From: Actibacterium atlanticum
Lineage (GTDB): Bacteria; Pseudomonadota; Alphaproteobacteria; Rhodobacterales; Rhodobacteraceae
Assembly: GCF_000671395.1 (NCBI RefSeq)
Contig: NZ_AQQY01000007.1
Location: 1 to 64,000 of the forward strand
Direction of reading: 5' to 3'
Length of the DNA stretch: 64,000 nucleotides
Part shown: one piece after another, positions 62,697-64,000 of the stretch
Layout of the letters: the number at the start of each line of letters is the position of its first letter
Numbering within the stretch: the first letter of the stretch is position 1
Translations under genes and position numbers: made by a program
Notes under the pieces: model-generated
What the model saw: the letters and a program-made list of their open reading frames with translations, nothing else
Told to the model about the DNA's origin: nothing
The model's database searches: none

Positions 62697-64000
62697 TCCA
62701 AGCGCGCGCGTTTTTAGGGGTCGATAGCTCGATCAGCGGACGCCGCTGGGTCGGGCCGACCCTGGATCAGACGCGCCAAAGCGAAGCCTTACAACAAGAC
62801 ACCGGCTTGCCCGGCGCCCTATGCGCCGTGCTGGCCGCACGCGGGGTAAGCGCGCCCGAGGCCCCGGCATTTCTGGCCCCTGCCCTGCGCGATCTGCTGC
62901 CTGATCCGCGTAGCCTGCGCGACATGGAAGCCGCCGCCGCTCGCTTTCTGAGCGCCGTTCAAAACCGCGAACAGATTGCGATTTTCGCGGATTATGACGT
63001 TGATGGCGGGGCCTCGGCCGCGTTGCTGATTGACTGGCTGCGCCAGATGGGCCGCCCGGCCACACTGTATATCCCCGACCGCATCGACGAAGGTTACGGG
63101 CCCAACGTGCCCGCCATGCAGGCGCTGGCGCAAGATCATGATCTGATCCTTTGCGTGGATTGCGGAACCTTGTCGCACGAACCTATCGCCGCCGCACAGG
63201 GCGCGGATGTGGTGGTGCTGGATCACCATCTGGGCGGTGAAACCTTGCCGCCTGCGCTGGCCGTGGTGAACCCGAACCGGCAAGATGAAAGCGGCGATCT
63301 GGGGCATCTGTGTGCTGCTGCGGTGGTGTTTCTGATGTTGGTCGAAGCCGGGCGTCAGCTGCGCGAAGCGGGCCATAAAGGCCCGAATATGATGGATTTT
63401 CTGGATATTGTCGCGCTGGCCACGGTTGCCGATGTGGCGCCGCTGACCGGGGTGAACCGCGCGTTTGTTCGTCAGGGTCTGAAGGTTATGGCGCGGCGCG
63501 CGCGGCCCGGGCTGGTGGCCCTGTCCGACGCCGCGCGGATTGATCGCGCGCCCAGCTCTTATCATTTGGGGTTTGTGCTAGGGCCACGCATCAACGCTGG
63601 CGGACGGATCGGCAAAGCCGATTTGGGCGCGCGCCTGTTGGCCACCGATGACGTGGCCGAGGCCGCCGCCATCGCGGAACGCTTAGAGCAGCTGAACGTC
63701 GAGCGGCGCGACGTTGAAAACGCTGTCCGCGACGCCGCAATGGCCCAGGCCGAAGCGCGCGGGCTGGAGGCACCGCTGGTTTGGGCCGCGGGCGAAGGTT
63801 GGCATGCGGGCGTTGTCGGCATTGTGGCCGCCCGCCTGAAAGAGGCCACCAACCGCCCCGCTGTGGTCATCGGGTTTGACGGCGACGCGGGCAAAGGCTC
63901 TGGCCGGTCGGTAAGTGGGGTCGACCTTGGGGCTTCGGTTCAGCGGCTGGTGGGCGAAGGCCTGCTGAGCAAAGGCGGCGGACATAAGATGGCTGCCGGG
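62693..64000 (+). CDS. recJ: Single-stranded-DNA exonuclease RecJ (partial)
   Basis: 436 codons from a GTG at 62693 to the right edge with no stop, so the C-terminal ~140 residues are missing. DHH-family motifs are ADYDVDGGASAALL, VDCGT, LDHHLGG and the later GHKMAAG (start of DHHA1). RecJ degrades single-stranded DNA 5' to 3' in repair and recombination. The four-base overlap with glpX implies coupled translation. Confidence 0.95.
   Translation, partial: MIQARAFLGVDSSISGRRWVGPTLDQTRQSEALQQDTGLPGALCAVLAARGVSAPEAPAFLAPALRDLLPDPRSLRDMEAAAARFLSAVQNREQIAIFADYDVDGGASAALLIDWLRQMGRPATLYIPDRIDEGYGPNVPAMQALAQDHDLILCVDCGTLSHEPIAAAQGADVVVLDHHLGGETLPPALAVVNPNRQDESGDLGHLCAAAVVFLMLVEAGRQLREAGHKGPNMMDFLDIVALATVADVAPLTGVNRAFVRQGLKVMARRARPGLVALSDAARIDRAPSSYHLGFVLGPRINAGGRIGKADLGARLLATDDVAEAAAIAERLEQLNVERRDVENAVRDAAMAQAEARGLEAPLVWAAGEGWHAGVVGIVAARLKEATNRPAVVIGFDGDAGKGSGRSVSGVDLGASVQRLVGEGLLSKGGGHKMAAG

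Overview
The window reads as a chromosomal segment of an alphaproteobacterium of the Rhodobacteraceae (Roseobacter group). The evidence is the GC-rich codon use, the class I PHA locus phaR-phaP-phaC/phaZ with Paracoccus-type PhaR operators, DUF2842, DUF2065 and DUF6524 proteins, the nrdR-ribD / ribE-ribBA-ribH-nusB arrangement, GANTC and CtrA-type sites, and many overlapping start/stop junctions. No tRNA, rRNA, insertion sequence, prophage or CRISPR array was recognised. Gene density is high and only one gap (56076-56403) exceeds 300 bases.

Layout. 1-9000: end of enolase, a secreted FG-GAP/VCBS protein coupled to a 2Fe-2S ferredoxin, a peptidoglycan-binding lipoprotein, then a minus-strand run from thiamine diphosphokinase through rpiA, gor, hflK, hflC and a DUF2065 protein to a Do-type protease (envelope quality control and redox). 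9000-17400: a very acidic 745-residue protein of unknown role, purA, a DUF6524 membrane protein, secG, pyrG with an overlapping secreted-protein gene, and two tandem TerB-like proteins. 17500-25550: a tightly packed operon for uptake of an amino acid or amine (HisP/HisJ/HisQ/HisM-like ABC transporter) and gamma-glutamylation-type catabolism (two different glutamine-synthetase-like ligases, a class I amidotransferase and a PuuB-like FAD oxidase), followed by a DegT-family aminotransferase and a convergent LysR regulator. 27800-32340: polyhydroxyalkanoate storage (phaR, phaP, phaC, phaZ), with two palindromic PhaR operators before phaP. 32340-39500: three alpha/beta hydrolases (one lacking its nucleophile serine), two PLP aminotransferases, a 58-residue membrane protein and an MsbA-like ABC exporter. 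39500-40640: an AT-richer islet with two secreted proteins, one an HExxH zincin.

40800-50000: riboflavin genes (nusB, ribH, ribBA, ribE, ribD, nrdR) interrupted by an oppositely oriented capsule group (kpsS-like, Wza/KpsD-like exporter, kpsC-like). 50050-51400: a YjbQ protein and a GH16 glycosidase diverge from an intergenic region carrying two TTAA-N7-TTAA (CtrA-type) boxes. 51400-56100: rpoD and dnaG, with a cluster of GANTC sites between them and an unrecognised gene coupled to the end of rpoD. 56400-59340: three overlapping TadG/TadE-type pilus genes with imperfect CtrA-like boxes upstream. 59340-64000: a small membrane protein, a small lipoprotein, homoserine dehydrogenase, GlpX and the first 436 codons of recJ.

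Most genes are ordinary housekeeping genes. The points most worth following are the two-ligase amine operon, the acidic protein at 9080, the pseudo-hydrolase at 32341, the degenerate RibA half of RibBA, and the putative cell-cycle (CtrA/CcrM) sites at the GH16, tad and rpoD promoters.
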